Shown one piece after another: positions 50,739-60,297 of a stretch of 64,000 nt of DNA. The position numbers and the translations under genes were made by a program. Location: assembly GCF_900105555.1 (NCBI RefSeq), contig NZ_FNTZ01000001.1:3351501-3415500 (forward strand), in the 5' to 3' direction. Below the pieces are notes generated by a model. That model was not told where the DNA came from. It did no database searches and saw only the letters and a program-made list of their open reading frames with translations. Source of the stretch: Pseudomonas coleopterorum (lineage in GTDB: Bacteria > Pseudomonadota > Gammaproteobacteria > Pseudomonadales > Pseudomonadaceae). Position 1 is the first letter of the stretch. Every line of letters starts with the position of its first letter.

Positions 50739-50990
50739 GTTGCTTTCTACTATGTGAGTAAGGTGATGTCGTATGCGAGCGCGTACATTTGTAACGCCTA
50801 TATGGCTTGAAGCCCTTTTAAGGCAAGGGTTACAACGTCATAGCACCATTAAAGATAATAGCAGTGGTGTTGCCACTTCTTTCAAAGTTGCCCCGACCTG
50901 TCTGCCTTGTGCGGCGAATCACAACTGATTGACTAACATCCTGCTTTTGGCTAGCCTGCCAGCTTACTCAACAACGAGACAGGGATGTAC
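50739..50990. promoter_or_regulatory. Divergent control region between the small protein and OLD-like genes
   Basis: About 250 bp, AT-rich in part, between divergent genes; it must hold both promoters. A 6-bp inverted repeat TGTAAC / GTTACA lies at 50790-50795 and 50829-50834. Nothing else is recognised. Confidence 0.35.
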
Positions 50991-52676
50991 ATGTTAAACA
51001 AAATTCGTTTCCATGCTGGCTCCGCCCCTGACAGCGAGCCTTTAGAAATTCAGTTATCCCCTGTCACGATTTTCGTGGGTCCGAACAATAGTGGCAAATC
51101 TAAGTCACTAATCGAAATCGAGACCTTCATAAGGTCACATGATTATCAAGGAGGTGTTGTCGTTAAAGATATTGAATTTCAAAGCTGGGAGCCAGAGGAT
51201 TTTGAGCACGAAATATCGAAGATCAAAGTTCAGGCAACAACAGGCGAAATTATTAATCCCGGATATATACTAATCGCAAAACTAAACCCACAGCATAACA
51301 ACCCTTTCAGAACGCAAATCAATTTAGATACGATCAAACAGGAAGCGGGCAACCCAATATTCCATAACAGATATCATTACTTGCAGTTCCTGGGGGTGTT
51401 CACACTGCGGCTAGATGGAACAAATCGTCTATCGCTGATTAACGATCAAAGTGCGGGCGATCTCCAAAGCACACCAGCCAATCACCTTGCAAAGCTATTT
51501 ATAGATGATGAGGCGAGAGAGGAAGTTCGTAGAATCGTCTACGAAGCTTTCTCACAATACTTGGTGGTGGACCCAACTAATATTGGACAACTTCGTCTTA
51601 GGCTATCACCTCGTCCTCCTCGTGATGCTCACGAAGAACGTGGCTGGGATGCAACTTCAATTGCATTCCACTCCAAGGCTCCTTTGCTTAGAGACAGCAG
51701 CGATGGCGTCAAAGCGTTTGTGGGGATGTTGACGACGCTGATAGCAGGTGAGCCAAAAATAACGTTGATAGATGAGCCCGAAGCCTTCCTGCACCCTTCG
51801 TTGTGCTCAAGGCTCGGGAAGGAGATTACCTCCGCTTTGGCGGGAACCAATCGTCGGCTGTTTGTTTCAACCCATAGCGCAAGCTTCCTCATGGGCTGCG
51901 TACAAGGCGGAGCCCCGATTAATATAGTGCGCACCACCTATGATTACTCTAGAGCGACGGCAAGGCTACTACCTAAGGAGAAACTTACGCATTTGATGCG
52001 GAACCCATTACTTCGCTCTGTAGGGGTATTGAACGCGTTGTTTTACAGTGCCGTTATCGTCACGGAAGCTGACGCAGACCGCGCCTTCTATCAGGAGATA
52101 AATGAGCGCCTACTACAAAGCAAAGATGCGCGTGGAATAGAGGGATGTCTTTTCCTCAACGCACAAAACAAGCAAACCGTATGGGATATCGTCTTACCAT
52201 TGAGGGAGCTGGGTATACCTGCGGCTGGAATTGTTGATATCGACATAATTAAAGAGGGTGGCGCAGTATGGCAGAAGCCTATGAATGGAGCTTTTATTCC
52301 AGCAATCAGCCACGTCGGATTAAATCAAGAAAGGAAAGCGCTGCTTGATGCATTCAATGCTACCGGCAAAAATATGAAAACAGCCGGAGGAGTATCAATA
52401 CTTCCACCAGATGAGAAAGAAGCATGTACAAATTTTTTCCAGCGACTCGCGGCCTACGGAGTCTTCGTAGTTCCTTGCGGGGAAATCGAAAGCTGGTTGA
52501 GCGACCTAGCCGTCTCGCGTAACAAAGGGACGTGGCTTACATCTATCTTCGAGAGAATGGGTGAAGACCCGCAGGCACCAGAGTATATTAAACCTGCTGA
52601 GGGAGATGTCTGGGAATTTATCGGAGATGTAAAACGCTGGGTAAGCGATCAGTCGAGAAAAGGCATACCTGACTAA
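50991..52676 (+). CDS. OLD-like ATPase/TOPRIM nuclease (putative defence effector)
   Basis: A 561-aa protein. The N-terminal ABC/AAA15-type ATPase has Walker A GPNNSGKS (30-37), Walker B TLIDEPEAFLHPS (D261, E262), and the H-loop FVSTHSASF. The C-terminal TOPRIM domain has E359 in VIVTEADADRAF and the D416-x-D418 pair in IVDIDI, followed by CGEIESWL. This is the layout of OLD-family nucleases. No UvrD-like GajB gene is adjacent, so it is not an ordinary Gabija pair. AGGGA lies 5 nt before the ATG at 50991. Codon use is AT-rich. Confidence 0.85.
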   Translation: MLNKIRFHAGSAPDSEPLEIQLSPVTIFVGPNNSGKSKSLIEIETFIRSHDYQGGVVVKDIEFQSWEPEDFEHEISKIKVQATTGEIINPGYILIAKLNPQHNNPFRTQINLDTIKQEAGNPIFHNRYHYLQFLGVFTLRLDGTNRLSLINDQSAGDLQSTPANHLAKLFIDDEAREEVRRIVYEAFSQYLVVDPTNIGQLRLRLSPRPPRDAHEERGWDATSIAFHSKAPLLRDSSDGVKAFVGMLTTLIAGEPKITLIDEPEAFLHPSLCSRLGKEITSALAGTNRRLFVSTHSASFLMGCVQGGAPINIVRTTYDYSRATARLLPKEKLTHLMRNPLLRSVGVLNALFYSAVIVTEADADRAFYQEINERLLQSKDARGIEGCLFLNAQNKQTVWDIVLPLRELGIPAAGIVDIDIIKEGGAVWQKPMNGAFIPAISHVGLNQERKALLDAFNATGKNMKTAGGVSILPPDEKEACTNFFQRLAAYGVFVVPCGEIESWLSDLAVSRNKGTWLTSIFERMGEDPQAPEYIKPAEGDVWEFIGDVKRWVSDQSRKGIPD

Positions 52677-53058
52677 GTCCCCATTGGCGGCAATGGCCTG
52701 GCGACGAAGTCAGGCCAACCCTCGTGGCGTATGTGGTCGAGATAATAAGCCCAACAAGCTTCGCGATTGCTTCTTGATTAATGCCTGACATTAATTCGTG
52801 CCCCCAAAGCTATGCTTGATTGCAGGAGGATCATACCCAGCAAGCAAATTATCTATTTCACTCAAGATTAGAAGGGTTTAACGGATTCTTAATCTTACAA
52901 CTTATTATAACATTTTTTCTCGCCCTCGTTTACCCCCGCGGCGTAAAAACGACTTACTTTGTCGCTTATGCCGCTTGTTTTGTCTAGCTATAACAGGGCC
53001 GATATGCGGCGAGACAGAAATAAACCGACGGTGGCGGTAGTGTTTTGTTGCACCAATC
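52677..53058. other. Right non-coding end of the island
   Basis: About 380 bp between the OLD-like gene and attR with no supported ORF. It includes a very AT-rich stretch near 52870-52925 and a short duplicated-looking CGACTTACTTTGTCGCTTA segment. The last ~50 bp should be the left arm of the ancestral attP. Confidence 0.5.
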
Positions 53059-53071
53059 CAAGAAGTGCTGC
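53059..53071. repeat. Right attachment repeat (attR core)
   Basis: CAAGAAGTGCTGC, identical to the left copy. Directly after it, GCC AGC TAC ATC AGC CAA TGA (53072-53092) continues the ychJ reading frame and looks like its displaced original end. Confidence 0.8.
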
Positions 53072-53081
53072 GCCAGCTACA

Positions 53082-53624
53082 TCAGCCAATGACCCTGAGA
53101 TGGGAAATGTCCGGCACCTGAATGTTTTCCTCGTGCCGCAACTGCCCCATGTCGCTGCCTGCGGGCGCCAGGCTGAACTGCTGCAGGTTGAGGTTCGGCG
53201 CACGTACTGCGGGCTTGTCCTCCTGCAGATCGGCGCCCACCTCGGCGATGGCGAAATCGGGGGCGTCGACGGCTACGAACGCCGCCATGTAGGCATCGCG
53301 CGGCACGACCTCGGCGCGGCGTGCCGCGGCCATGGGTTTCTGGCCGAAGTCACCTGCCGCGGCGGGCGCGGTCATGATGATTTCCTCGATCTCCTGGGCC
53401 ATCTCGTCGATGCTCGCCATCGCGCCTGCGCGCGCCAGGGCTGCGCGGTACTTTTCCGCCGCCTGGGCATCGAGGTTGTTCTTGAGCACCAGTCGGCGCC
53501 CGGAAAACAGCAGCTCGATACGCTGGGCATCGGCCTTGAACAGGGTCGCCAGGTTGCTCTTGACCTGATCCAGCGACGCGCCAGGCACGCATTCACCGCT
53601 GAAAACGATCTCGTACAAGCTCAT
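53082..53624 (-). CDS. Conserved hypothetical protein (ribosomal-type small domain plus linker)
   Basis: A 180-aa protein starting MSLYEIVFSGECVPGASLDQ with AGGAGA upstream of the ATG at 53624. The first ~70 residues are a compact domain with FSGRRLVLKNNLDAQAAEKY; the remainder is an acidic low-complexity tail. Function is unknown. Its stop lies inside the displaced ychJ tail, so before insertion the two genes overlapped tail to tail by 11 bp. Confidence 0.72.
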   Translation of the reverse strand: MSLYEIVFSGECVPGASLDQVKSNLATLFKADAQRIELLFSGRRLVLKNNLDAQAAEKYRAALARAGAMASIDEMAQEIEEIIMTAPAAAGDFGQKPMAAARRAEVVPRDAYMAAFVAVDAPDFAIAEVGADLQEDKPAVRAPNLNLQQFSLAPAGSDMGQLRHEENIQVPDISHLRVIG

Positions 53625-53793
53625 GGCAACTCTCCTGGCGTGACACCGTTGCCGGCAGTGGGGGTGGCAGCTAGATGCCGAAGGGCCAGCACCGTGACGG
53701 TGATTATGGACCACGATGTTTCGGCGCAACAAGCTCGCCCTTGTCATGCGCATGGGCCTTGTTAGACTCAGGGCAAATCCAGAGGTCCGCGCC

Positions 53794-54279
53794 ATGTCCG
53801 CTTGCACTCTCGTTCTGCGCAGCATCGGCTTGCTCTCAGTGCTGGCGCTCACGGGATGCGCAACCTGGTTCACCGGCAACTACGAGGACCCCAAGGTGCA
53901 CCTGGTCAAGGTCGAAGTGGTCAAGGCCAACCTGCTGCAGCAGCGCTTCATCCTCCGGTTTCGCATCGACAACCCCAACCGCCGCAGCCTGCCCGTACGT
54001 GGCATGAGCTACAGCGTGCGCCTGGAAGACATGCTGCTCAGCGAAGGCGAGACGAGCGACTGGTTCAGCGTGGCCGGCAGAAGCGGCGAATACTATGAAG
54101 TGCCGGTGCGCACCAACCTCTGGCAACACGTGCGCGAGTTGTCCAAGCTGCTCAAGCATCCGGATCGACCGATCCGCTACGAGCTGCGCGGCGAACTGCG
54201 TACCGGCGTGCTGTTCGGTCACGATGTGGTACTCAATCACACTGGTGAAATCAACGCCCGCGGCCTGCCCGGCCACTGA
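53794..54279 (+). CDS. LEA type 2 family lipoprotein
   Basis: A 161-aa lipoprotein (lipobox ALTGC, Cys22). The LEA14/WHy-type beta-sandwich follows ([35 protein letters not shown]). Family members are periplasmic beta-domain lipoproteins of unclear role. The ATG at 53794 has GAGGT upstream and places the signal peptide at the N-terminus. Confidence 0.82.
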   Translation: MSACTLVLRSIGLLSVLALTGCATWFTGNYEDPKVHLVKVEVVKANLLQQRFILRFRIDNPNRRSLPVRGMSYSVRLEDMLLSEGETSDWFSVAGRSGEYYEVPVRTNLWQHVRELSKLLKHPDRPIRYELRGELRTGVLFGHDVVLNHTGEINARGLPGH

Positions 54280-54365
54280 CCATCGCAAAGATTCTTGGCG
54301 CAGCCCTTCTATTCCAGACCCAGGGTGAGATAATTCCGGCCAATTTCAATCACGGAGTTCCCCCG

Positions 54366-54569
54366 ATGTCCCAGCAACCTCACGTGCACGGTCCTGACTG
54401 CAACCACGATCACGACCATCACCATGAGCACGACCACGGTCACGTGCATGGCCCGCACTGCAATCATGCTCCGCAGGAACCGGTGCGCAATGCCCTCAAG
54501 GACGTCGGCCGCAACGATCCGTGCCCGTGCGGCAGCGACAAGAAATTCAAGAAGTGCCACGGCGCCTGA
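54366..54569 (+). CDS. His-rich SEC-C motif protein
   Basis: A 67-aa protein. The first half is a His/Asp-rich metal-binding-like tract ([15 protein letters not shown]); the second half is a SecA-C-type zinc motif ([19 protein letters not shown]). The family is small and uncharacterised. Its SEC-C codons contain TTCAAGAAGTGC, which is identical to part of the attL region in ychJ. Confidence 0.8.
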   Translation: MSQQPHVHGPDCNHDHDHHHEHDHGHVHGPHCNHAPQEPVRNALKDVGRNDPCPCGSDKKFKKCHGA

Positions 54570-54764
54570 GCCGAGCCTCTGCGTGAAGGGGCTGCGTTCC
54601 GGCAGTCCCTCTGTAACCCGAGACCTGGCCCAAGGCTGACCGCGGCGCATACTGTCCGCAAGCGGCTCGACCCAGGCAAAAATAACCCCCGCCAGACGCT
54701 TGCGCCCCGCCTTCTCCCTCTCTAACGTAGCGCCTTTTACGCCAGCCCCCGCAGGAGCTTCGCC

Positions 54765-57209
54765 ATGGCCTCGCCCGCCCGTTCTTTCTTCATGCCCAAG
54801 TTCGGCTGCGCCGCCGTGGTGACCGGCATGCTCAGCCTGACTGGCTGTCAACAATGGCTGGGCGGCTCAGCCGACCAAAGCCTGCCGCCCAGCGTGGGTG
54901 TACAGCCGCTCAAGGGTCTGGCGCAGAACGTCTCGGTGCGGCGCAACACCCTGGGGATGCCGCTGATCGAGAGCAACACCTTCCACGATGCCCTGTTTGC
55001 TCAAGGATATGTCGCCGCCAGCGACCGTATCACCCAGATGGTACGCATGCGGCTGCTGGCTCAGGGGCGTCTGGCCGAGCTGGACGGTGCCGATGCACTG
55101 GACAGCGACCGCCTGCTGCGCAGGATCAACCTGAAGAAGAACGCCGACCAGCTGTACGCCGCTGCATCACCGCGGCTCAAGCGCTTCTTCGATGTCTACG
55201 CGCGGGGCGTGAACGCCTACCTGTTCCGCTATCGCGGCAAGCTGCCGGCACCGCTCGGCGGCTACACCCCCGAATACTGGAAGGCCGAAGACTCGGCGCT
55301 GATGTTCGCCCTGTGGTCGTTCAGCCAGTCGCTCAATCTGCAGGAAGAGCTGGGCTCGCTTGCGCTGGCGCAGAAAGTGGGCACCAACAAACTGGCCTGG
55401 CTGCTGCCGGTCTATCCGGACGAGAGCCTGCCGTTCACCGAGGCCGAGAAACTCAAGGGTGTGTCCTTGGGCAACTCGCTGACCCATGTGGCGGGACTGG
55501 GCACTTTGAACCATGAACTCGAGCGGCTGGGCACGGCCAGCTCCAGCAACTGGGCCATCGCCCCCCAACGCGCGCGGTCCGGCAAAAGCCTGTTCGCCAA
55601 CGATCTACATGCCGCCACTGCGGTACCCTCCGCCTGGAGCTTCGTGCAACTGCGCGCACCGCGTTACCAGGCCGCGGGCGTCGCCCTGGCCGGTCTGCCG
55701 GGCGTGCTCACAGGCTTCAACGGTCAAGTGGCCTGGGGCATGTCGGCCGTGATGGGTGACAACCAGGATCTGTTTGTGGAAAAGGTCAAAAGCGAAGGCG
55801 GCCGCGTGCTGTATCAGTCCAACGGCAAATGGCTACCGGCGCGGGTACGTCAGGAAACCTTCCTGGCCAAGGGGCAGCGGCCACTGCGCGAAGCCGTGTA
55901 CGAGACCGGACATGGTGCCCTGCTCAACGACCTCGCCGGCCTGTCGGCCAGCGTTGGCTATGGCCTGGCCTTGCAGCTGCCGGACCTGACCGAAGACAAG
56001 AGCCTGGACGCCCTGTTCGATCTGTCGCGCGCCAGCAATGTCGAGAAGGCCTCGGATGCCAGCCGGCAGATCCGCGCGGTGGCTACCAACCTGCTGTTCG
56101 CCGACGCCAACAGCATCGGCTGGCAGGTCACTGGCCGTTTCCCCAATCGCCTCGAGGGCAAGGGCATGCTGCCCTCCCCCGGCTGGGATGGCCGGTATGA
56201 CTGGGACGGCCTGGCCGACCCGATGCTGCATCCCTACGACCAGGACCCGCCGCAGGGCTGGCTGGGGACCGCCAACCAGCGCATCGTCCCGCCGGGTTAC
56301 GGTATTCAGCTGTCCAACGGCTGGTACTACCCTGAGCGCAGCGAACGCCTCGCGGAACTGGCCGGCGCCGGCAAGCACGACACCCGCAGCATGATCGCCA
56401 TGCAGTCCGACCAGACCACCCCGTTCGCCGCCAAACTGAAGAAGATGTTTCTCGCACCTGGCATGGCACAACCGCTGAAGAGCGCCATCGACGCCCTGCC
56501 CGACGCCGATCGCACCAAGGCCCGGGAGGCCTACACCCGGCTGATGACCTTCGATGGCCGGCTGAGCGCGCAATCCGCCGACGCCGCGTTGTACGAGCTG
56601 TTTCTGCAACAAAGCATGCAGCGCACCTTCCTCGACGAACTGGGGCCGATCGACAGTGCCGCCTGGAAGGCCTTCGTCGCTCAGGGCATGGCTTCCTACT
56701 CGGCCCAGGCCGATCATCTGCTGGGGCGCGACGACAGCCCGTTCTGGGACGACGTGACCACGCCTCAGAAGGAAGACAAGCCTGCCATCCTGGCCCGCAG
56801 CCTGGCTGCGGCGGTCACGGCTGGCGAGACACAACTGGGCGCCGACCGCAGCAAATGGCAGTGGGGCCGCCTGCACCGCACCAGCTGGACGGACGTCGCT
56901 GGCCAGACGGTACGCGGCCCGGTGGCCACTGGCGGTGATCACACCACGCTCAATGCTGCGGCCTACCGGTGGGGCGACAGCTTCGACACCGCGTCGATAC
57001 CGGCCCTGCGCATCGTCGTCGACTTCGCCCAGACCGAACCCATGATCGGCCTCAACAGCAGCGGGCAATCCGGTAATCCGGCCAGTGCCAACTACGCCGA
57101 TGGCATCGATGCCTGGCTCAAGAATCAATACGTCAGCTTTCCGATGCAGCCGCAGAACTTCGAGAAGGCCTATGGCATCAAGCGACTGACGCTGACGCCG
57201 CAGAAGTAA
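54765..57209 (+). CDS. Penicillin acylase-family Ntn hydrolase lipoprotein
   Basis: An 814-aa protein with a lipoprotein-type signal (LSLTGC). The autoprocessing site is in [20 protein letters not shown]; Ser260 is the likely new N-terminal nucleophile of the beta chain. Downstream Asn and Arg motifs ([16 protein letters not shown]) are also typical. Relatives in Pseudomonas (PvdQ, QuiP, HacB) cleave acyl-homoserine lactones or siderophore precursors; the substrate here is not decidable. AGGAG precedes the ATG. Confidence 0.85.
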   Translation: MASPARSFFMPKFGCAAVVTGMLSLTGCQQWLGGSADQSLPPSVGVQPLKGLAQNVSVRRNTLGMPLIESNTFHDALFAQGYVAASDRITQMVRMRLLAQGRLAELDGADALDSDRLLRRINLKKNADQLYAAASPRLKRFFDVYARGVNAYLFRYRGKLPAPLGGYTPEYWKAEDSALMFALWSFSQSLNLQEELGSLALAQKVGTNKLAWLLPVYPDESLPFTEAEKLKGVSLGNSLTHVAGLGTLNHELERLGTASSSNWAIAPQRARSGKSLFANDLHAATAVPSAWSFVQLRAPRYQAAGVALAGLPGVLTGFNGQVAWGMSAVMGDNQDLFVEKVKSEGGRVLYQSNGKWLPARVRQETFLAKGQRPLREAVYETGHGALLNDLAGLSASVGYGLALQLPDLTEDKSLDALFDLSRASNVEKASDASRQIRAVATNLLFADANSIGWQVTGRFPNRLEGKGMLPSPGWDGRYDWDGLADPMLHPYDQDPPQGWLGTANQRIVPPGYGIQLSNGWYYPERSERLAELAGAGKHDTRSMIAMQSDQTTPFAAKLKKMFLAPGMAQPLKSAIDALPDADRTKAREAYTRLMTFDGRLSAQSADAALYELFLQQSMQRTFLDELGPIDSAAWKAFVAQGMASYSAQADHLLGRDDSPFWDDVTTPQKEDKPAILARSLAAAVTAGETQLGADRSKWQWGRLHRTSWTDVAGQTVRGPVATGGDHTTLNAAAYRWGDSFDTASIPALRIVVDFAQTEPMIGLNSSGQSGNPASANYADGIDAWLKNQYVSFPMQPQNFEKAYGIKRLTLTPQK

Positions 57210-57257
57210 CCGCCTCAACGGCCCATGACGGTCCCCCGCCACTCGGACGGGGGCTGG

Positions 57258-57809
57258 TCATCGCCCGGGATCCCGGCCTATGGGGAAGAACACCCCACCG
57301 CTCCAGACCCCCAGCCAACCGTCACGCACCACCGCCAACTCGACGAGACGATAGAACACGTTGCGGTGAATGCGCGCTTCCAGGTTGGTACGCACCCGTA
57401 CGTAGGGCGAAGGCTCCTGGCTGCAGGGGGAGATGTCCACCCGCAGCGGATGCTCCTCACCCGCATCGAAACTGTCTTCGACATTGCTGGTGAAGCGCAG
57501 CGTCTGCTGCTCGCCTTCACCCGATACCTGCATGTCGACGGCCACGAACGGCGCGTCATCGACGACGATGCCCACCTTCTCCACCGGGGTGACCAGGACG
57601 TACTCGTCGCCATCGCGGCGCAGGATGCCCGCGAACAACTTGACCATCGCCGGCCGACCGATCGGCGTGCCCTGGTAGAACCAGGTGCCGTCGCGGGCAA
57701 TGCGCATGTCGATGTGCCCGCAGAAATCGGGATTCCACAGGTGCACGGGCGGCAAACCCTTTTCGTGAGTGGGGATGTGCGCCAGCAAATCGTCGGCCTT
57801 GCCCGTCAT
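57258..57809 (-). CDS. DUF1285 family protein
   Basis: A 183-aa protein of DUF1285, with the LWNPDFCGHIDMRIARDGTW and GTPIGRPAMVKLFAGILR segments typical of the family. Structure-based relatives are uncharacterised. It is convergent with the acylase and co-directional with the next gene. Confidence 0.85.
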   Translation of the reverse strand: MTGKADDLLAHIPTHEKGLPPVHLWNPDFCGHIDMRIARDGTWFYQGTPIGRPAMVKLFAGILRRDGDEYVLVTPVEKVGIVVDDAPFVAVDMQVSGEGEQQTLRFTSNVEDSFDAGEEHPLRVDISPCSQEPSPYVRVRTNLEARIHRNVFYRLVELAVVRDGWLGVWSGGVFFPIGRDPGR

Positions 57810-57819
57810 GCCTGTCTCC

Positions 57820-58422
57820 TCAGCGGCTTACGCCCAACAGGCTACGAGCGTAGTCCTCCAGGGGCGGGCCAAGCAAATCTTCCGGTTTGTTGTCATGCAT
57901 CGTCAGCAGTCCGCCACGGCTGCGGATGGTGGCGGTGTCGATGAGGTAGTGAGTGCTGGTTTCGATGAGCATGATCTGGATCACGCTGCTGTCGACGCCG
58001 AGTCGATCCAGGGCCTCCTGGTCGGCCCACTCGTCCGTGTTGCCGATGCGGTCGTCGGCACGGGCAAAACGGGCATAGAGCAGGTAATGCGCACCGGCAT
58101 TGCGTGCTTCGCCCATGGCCTGCTCCAGGCCCAGCGGTGCCGGGGCACGGCGTACCAGGGGAAAATACTCGACGAAGGCTTCGAACGCTTCTTCGGCGAC
58201 CACGTTGGGCCTGGGGTAGGCGCCCCCAGGAGGCACGAACGAGCCTTGGGCGATGTAGATGAACGAGTCGGGCTGCACGCGCAGGTTATTGAAGCGGCGG
58301 GTTTCGCTGTGATTCAGCACGCCTGCATCGCTCAAGTGGTAGCGAGCGCCCTCGCCCAGATCACTGACCTTCATGCAGCCGCTCAACGCCAAGAGCGCCA
58401 GCAGCACGACCAGGTTACGCAT
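57820..58422 (-). CDS. DUF4823 lipoprotein
   Basis: A 200-aa lipoprotein (lipobox ALSGC, Cys16), with GGAGGATGC directly before the ATG at 58422. The rest is the DUF4823 domain (FIYIAQGSFVPPGG, AGAHYLLYARFARADDRIGN). Function is unknown. It lies upstream of the DUF1285 gene. Confidence 0.82.
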   Translation of the reverse strand: MRNLVVLLALLALSGCMKVSDLGEGARYHLSDAGVLNHSETRRFNNLRVQPDSFIYIAQGSFVPPGGAYPRPNVVAEEAFEAFVEYFPLVRRAPAPLGLEQAMGEARNAGAHYLLYARFARADDRIGNTDEWADQEALDRLGVDSSVIQIMLIETSTHYLIDTATIRSRGGLLTMHDNKPEDLLGPPLEDYARSLLGVSR

Positions 58423-58511
58423 GCATCCTCCAGAGCCGGCGACAAGATCCCGGCGATTGCCTGGCTGATGCAGCTTCTGCGCCAGTTCGCGAAGCTGGGG
58501 AGTGCCCAGGC

Positions 58512-59159
58512 TCAGGATTCCTTGGGACCCGGCAGTTCCGGATCGCGCTTGCGCTTGTTGCCCATGCGCACGCCGATGTCCATCAGGAACTGGAAAAAGC
58601 CTTCCTGATCTTCCAGCACATTGCTCCAGAACGGCGAGTGATACAGCGCCACCGCGCCGTGCACCAGAGCCCAGGCTGCGCAATAGTGGAAGTACGGCGG
58701 CACATCTTCCAGCTTGCCTTCGCTGATCCGTCCCTCGATGAGGAAGGTCAGTCGCTCGAAATTTGACGCGCGAATCGTGTGCAGCTGCTCGACAAGTTCG
58801 GGCACCTGATTGCCTTTGACGACCTTCTCTTCGAGCCTGTCGAACAGTCGGTAGCGCTGCGGATCGCGCATGCGGAATTCGAAATAGGCGCGGGACAAGG
58901 CTTCCTTGTCGCGATCGATGTCGGCCGAATGCAGCAGTGCATTCAAATCGCGCTCGTAGTCGAGCATCAGGCGCAGGTAGATCTCGGCCTTGGATTTGAA
59001 GTGCTTGTAGATGGTGCCTTTGCCGATACCGACGGTGTCGGCGATCAACTCGACCGTGACGCTGTCTTCACCCTGCTCGAGAAAGAGCGCAAGCGCGGTG
59101 TCGAGGATTTCCTGCTCGCGGCGGCGAAACTCACGGACCTTACGAGGTTCTTTTTGCAT
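58512..59159 (-). CDS. TetR-family transcriptional regulator
   Basis: A 215-aa protein with an N-terminal TetR helix-turn-helix (EILDTALALFLEQGEDSVTV, then ADTVGIGKGTIYKHFKSKAE) and a helical ligand-binding domain. The ATG at 59159 (MQKEPRKVREFRRREQ) is favoured over an upstream one at 59192. In P. aeruginosa a TetR gene also lies near tatD-pilZ-holB, so this is core context. Confidence 0.9.
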   Translation of the reverse strand: MQKEPRKVREFRRREQEILDTALALFLEQGEDSVTVELIADTVGIGKGTIYKHFKSKAEIYLRLMLDYERDLNALLHSADIDRDKEALSRAYFEFRMRDPQRYRLFDRLEEKVVKGNQVPELVEQLHTIRASNFERLTFLIEGRISEGKLEDVPPYFHYCAAWALVHGAVALYHSPFWSNVLEDQEGFFQFLMDIGVRMGNKRKRDPELPGPKES

Positions 59160-59443
59160 AGGAAGGACTGGATCGAAAGCGAAGGCCGTCATTATGCCTG
59201 TATGAGGTCAAAATGCACGGATCATCCGAAATCTCTGGCGTTATGGCGGATATGCCACACAACCCCGAAATCGGTGCTGAGCAACCTTGCGCGTATTCCA
59301 AATACGTTTAAGAAAACCCGAATGGGCACTGGCGCCCGACGGGCACTCGACGATACTCAAGAAGTCGTCGCGTCATCTCCCCCAATGACGCGTCGGCAAG
59401 GCGTCGATGGACCACGCGCCTGTAGTAACTCCTAATGGTCTTG
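59160..59443. other. Intergenic region, possible small RNA locus
   Basis: 284 bp between the TetR gene and tatD with no supported ORF on either strand. It contains a TTGCGCG...AAATAC stretch and ends at a strong plus-strand terminator (59444-59479). Since both neighbouring genes run on the minus strand, the terminator has no obvious plus-strand gene and could end an unannotated small RNA. Confidence 0.35.
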
Positions 59444-59479
59444 ACCCGGGATTCTCCCCCCAGAGCCCGGGTTTTTTTT
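59444..59479 (+). terminator. Strong orphan Rho-independent terminator
   Basis: A 7-bp stem ACCCGGG / CCCGGGT around a 15-nt loop, followed by eight T's (59472-59479). It is oriented plus, whereas both flanking genes are minus. Confidence 0.8.
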
Positions 59480-59492
59480 GCCTGCGCAACGT

Positions 59493-60284
59493 TCAGGCCT
59501 GACGACGAACCCGTGCCAGTGGGAACAGCCGGCAAAAGTTGTCGGTGGTGCGCTCGGCCAGGCTTTCGAGCGTCTCGCCCCGGACCGTGGCAATGCACTG
59601 CGCCACTTCCCGAACGTACTGCGGCAGGTTGGACTTGCCACGGTAGGGAATGGGCGCCAGGTAAGGCGAATCGGTCTCGACCAGCAGGCGATCGGCAGGC
59701 ACCTGGCGGGCGACTTCGCGCAGGGCGTCGGCATTGCGGAACGTCACGATGCCGGACAGTGAAATGTAGAAGCCCAGGTCGAGGGCAGCCTTGGCCATGT
59801 CCCAATCTTCGGTGAAGCAGTGCAGTACGCCGGCCTGGGGCAACTGCGCCTCGCGCAACAGGGCCAGGGTGTCGGCACGCGCGCCGCGGGTATGCACGAT
59901 GACCGGTTTGCCGGTCAGGTTGGCCGCCTGCAGGTGCAATCGGAACGATGCCTGCTGCAACTCTGCGGCCTCGGGTTCGTAGTGGTAATCCAGGCCGGTT
60001 TCGCCGATCGCCACGACGCGGGGATCATCGAGCTCGCCCAGGAGCCAGTCCAGGGCCGGTGGCTGCCCCGGTGCCAGGTCCAGGGGGTGAATGCCGACCG
60101 AGCAATCGACATCGTCGTAGCGGCCGGCCAGGGCCTTGACCGCTGCAGCATTGTCGGCGCTCACGCCGATGCACAGGAAGTGGCCGACACCGCAGGCGCG
60201 CGCGGCATCGAGCGCGGTGTCCAGGCAGCCGTTGTGTTCGGCGAGGTCGAGGCGATCCAGGTGACAGTGGGAATCTACAAGCAT
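59493..60284 (-). CDS. TatD-family metal-dependent hydrolase
   Basis: A 263-aa amidohydrolase/DNase with DSHCHLDRL (H6, H8), GETGLDYH, the HCFTEDW motif and ETDSPYLAP (metal Asp). TatD-family members act as 3'-5' exonucleases; the symbol is left open because several paralogues occur per genome. It forms the 3' part of the holB-pilZ-tatD block. Confidence 0.92.
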   Translation of the reverse strand: MLVDSHCHLDRLDLAEHNGCLDTALDAARACGVGHFLCIGVSADNAAAVKALAGRYDDVDCSVGIHPLDLAPGQPPALDWLLGELDDPRVVAIGETGLDYHYEPEAAELQQASFRLHLQAANLTGKPVIVHTRGARADTLALLREAQLPQAGVLHCFTEDWDMAKAALDLGFYISLSGIVTFRNADALREVARQVPADRLLVETDSPYLAPIPYRGKSNLPQYVREVAQCIATVRGETLESLAERTTDNFCRLFPLARVRRQA

Positions 60285-60297
60285 GAGGATAGGACAA

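Larger units (their letters stand above)
46985..53071. mobile_element. Integrated island of about 6 kb in the 3' end of ychJ
   Basis: The element is bounded by the 13-bp direct repeat CAAGAAGTGCTGC. It begins next to a serine recombinase gene and carries genes with visibly lower GC and different codon use from the flanks. It interrupts ychJ at codons for K-K-C-C; removing it restores an in-frame end of ychJ at 53090-53092. Cargo: recombinase, 42-aa ORF, AbiJ-like protein, exported protein, HNH-like protein, 60-aa protein, OLD-like ATPase. No transfer or phage structural genes are present. Confidence 0.85.

Noticed and set aside
50991..52676. Gabija or PARIS system
   Set aside because: No GajB-type UvrD helicase and no separate DUF4435 partner is adjacent. 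Only the general OLD-like architecture is supported.
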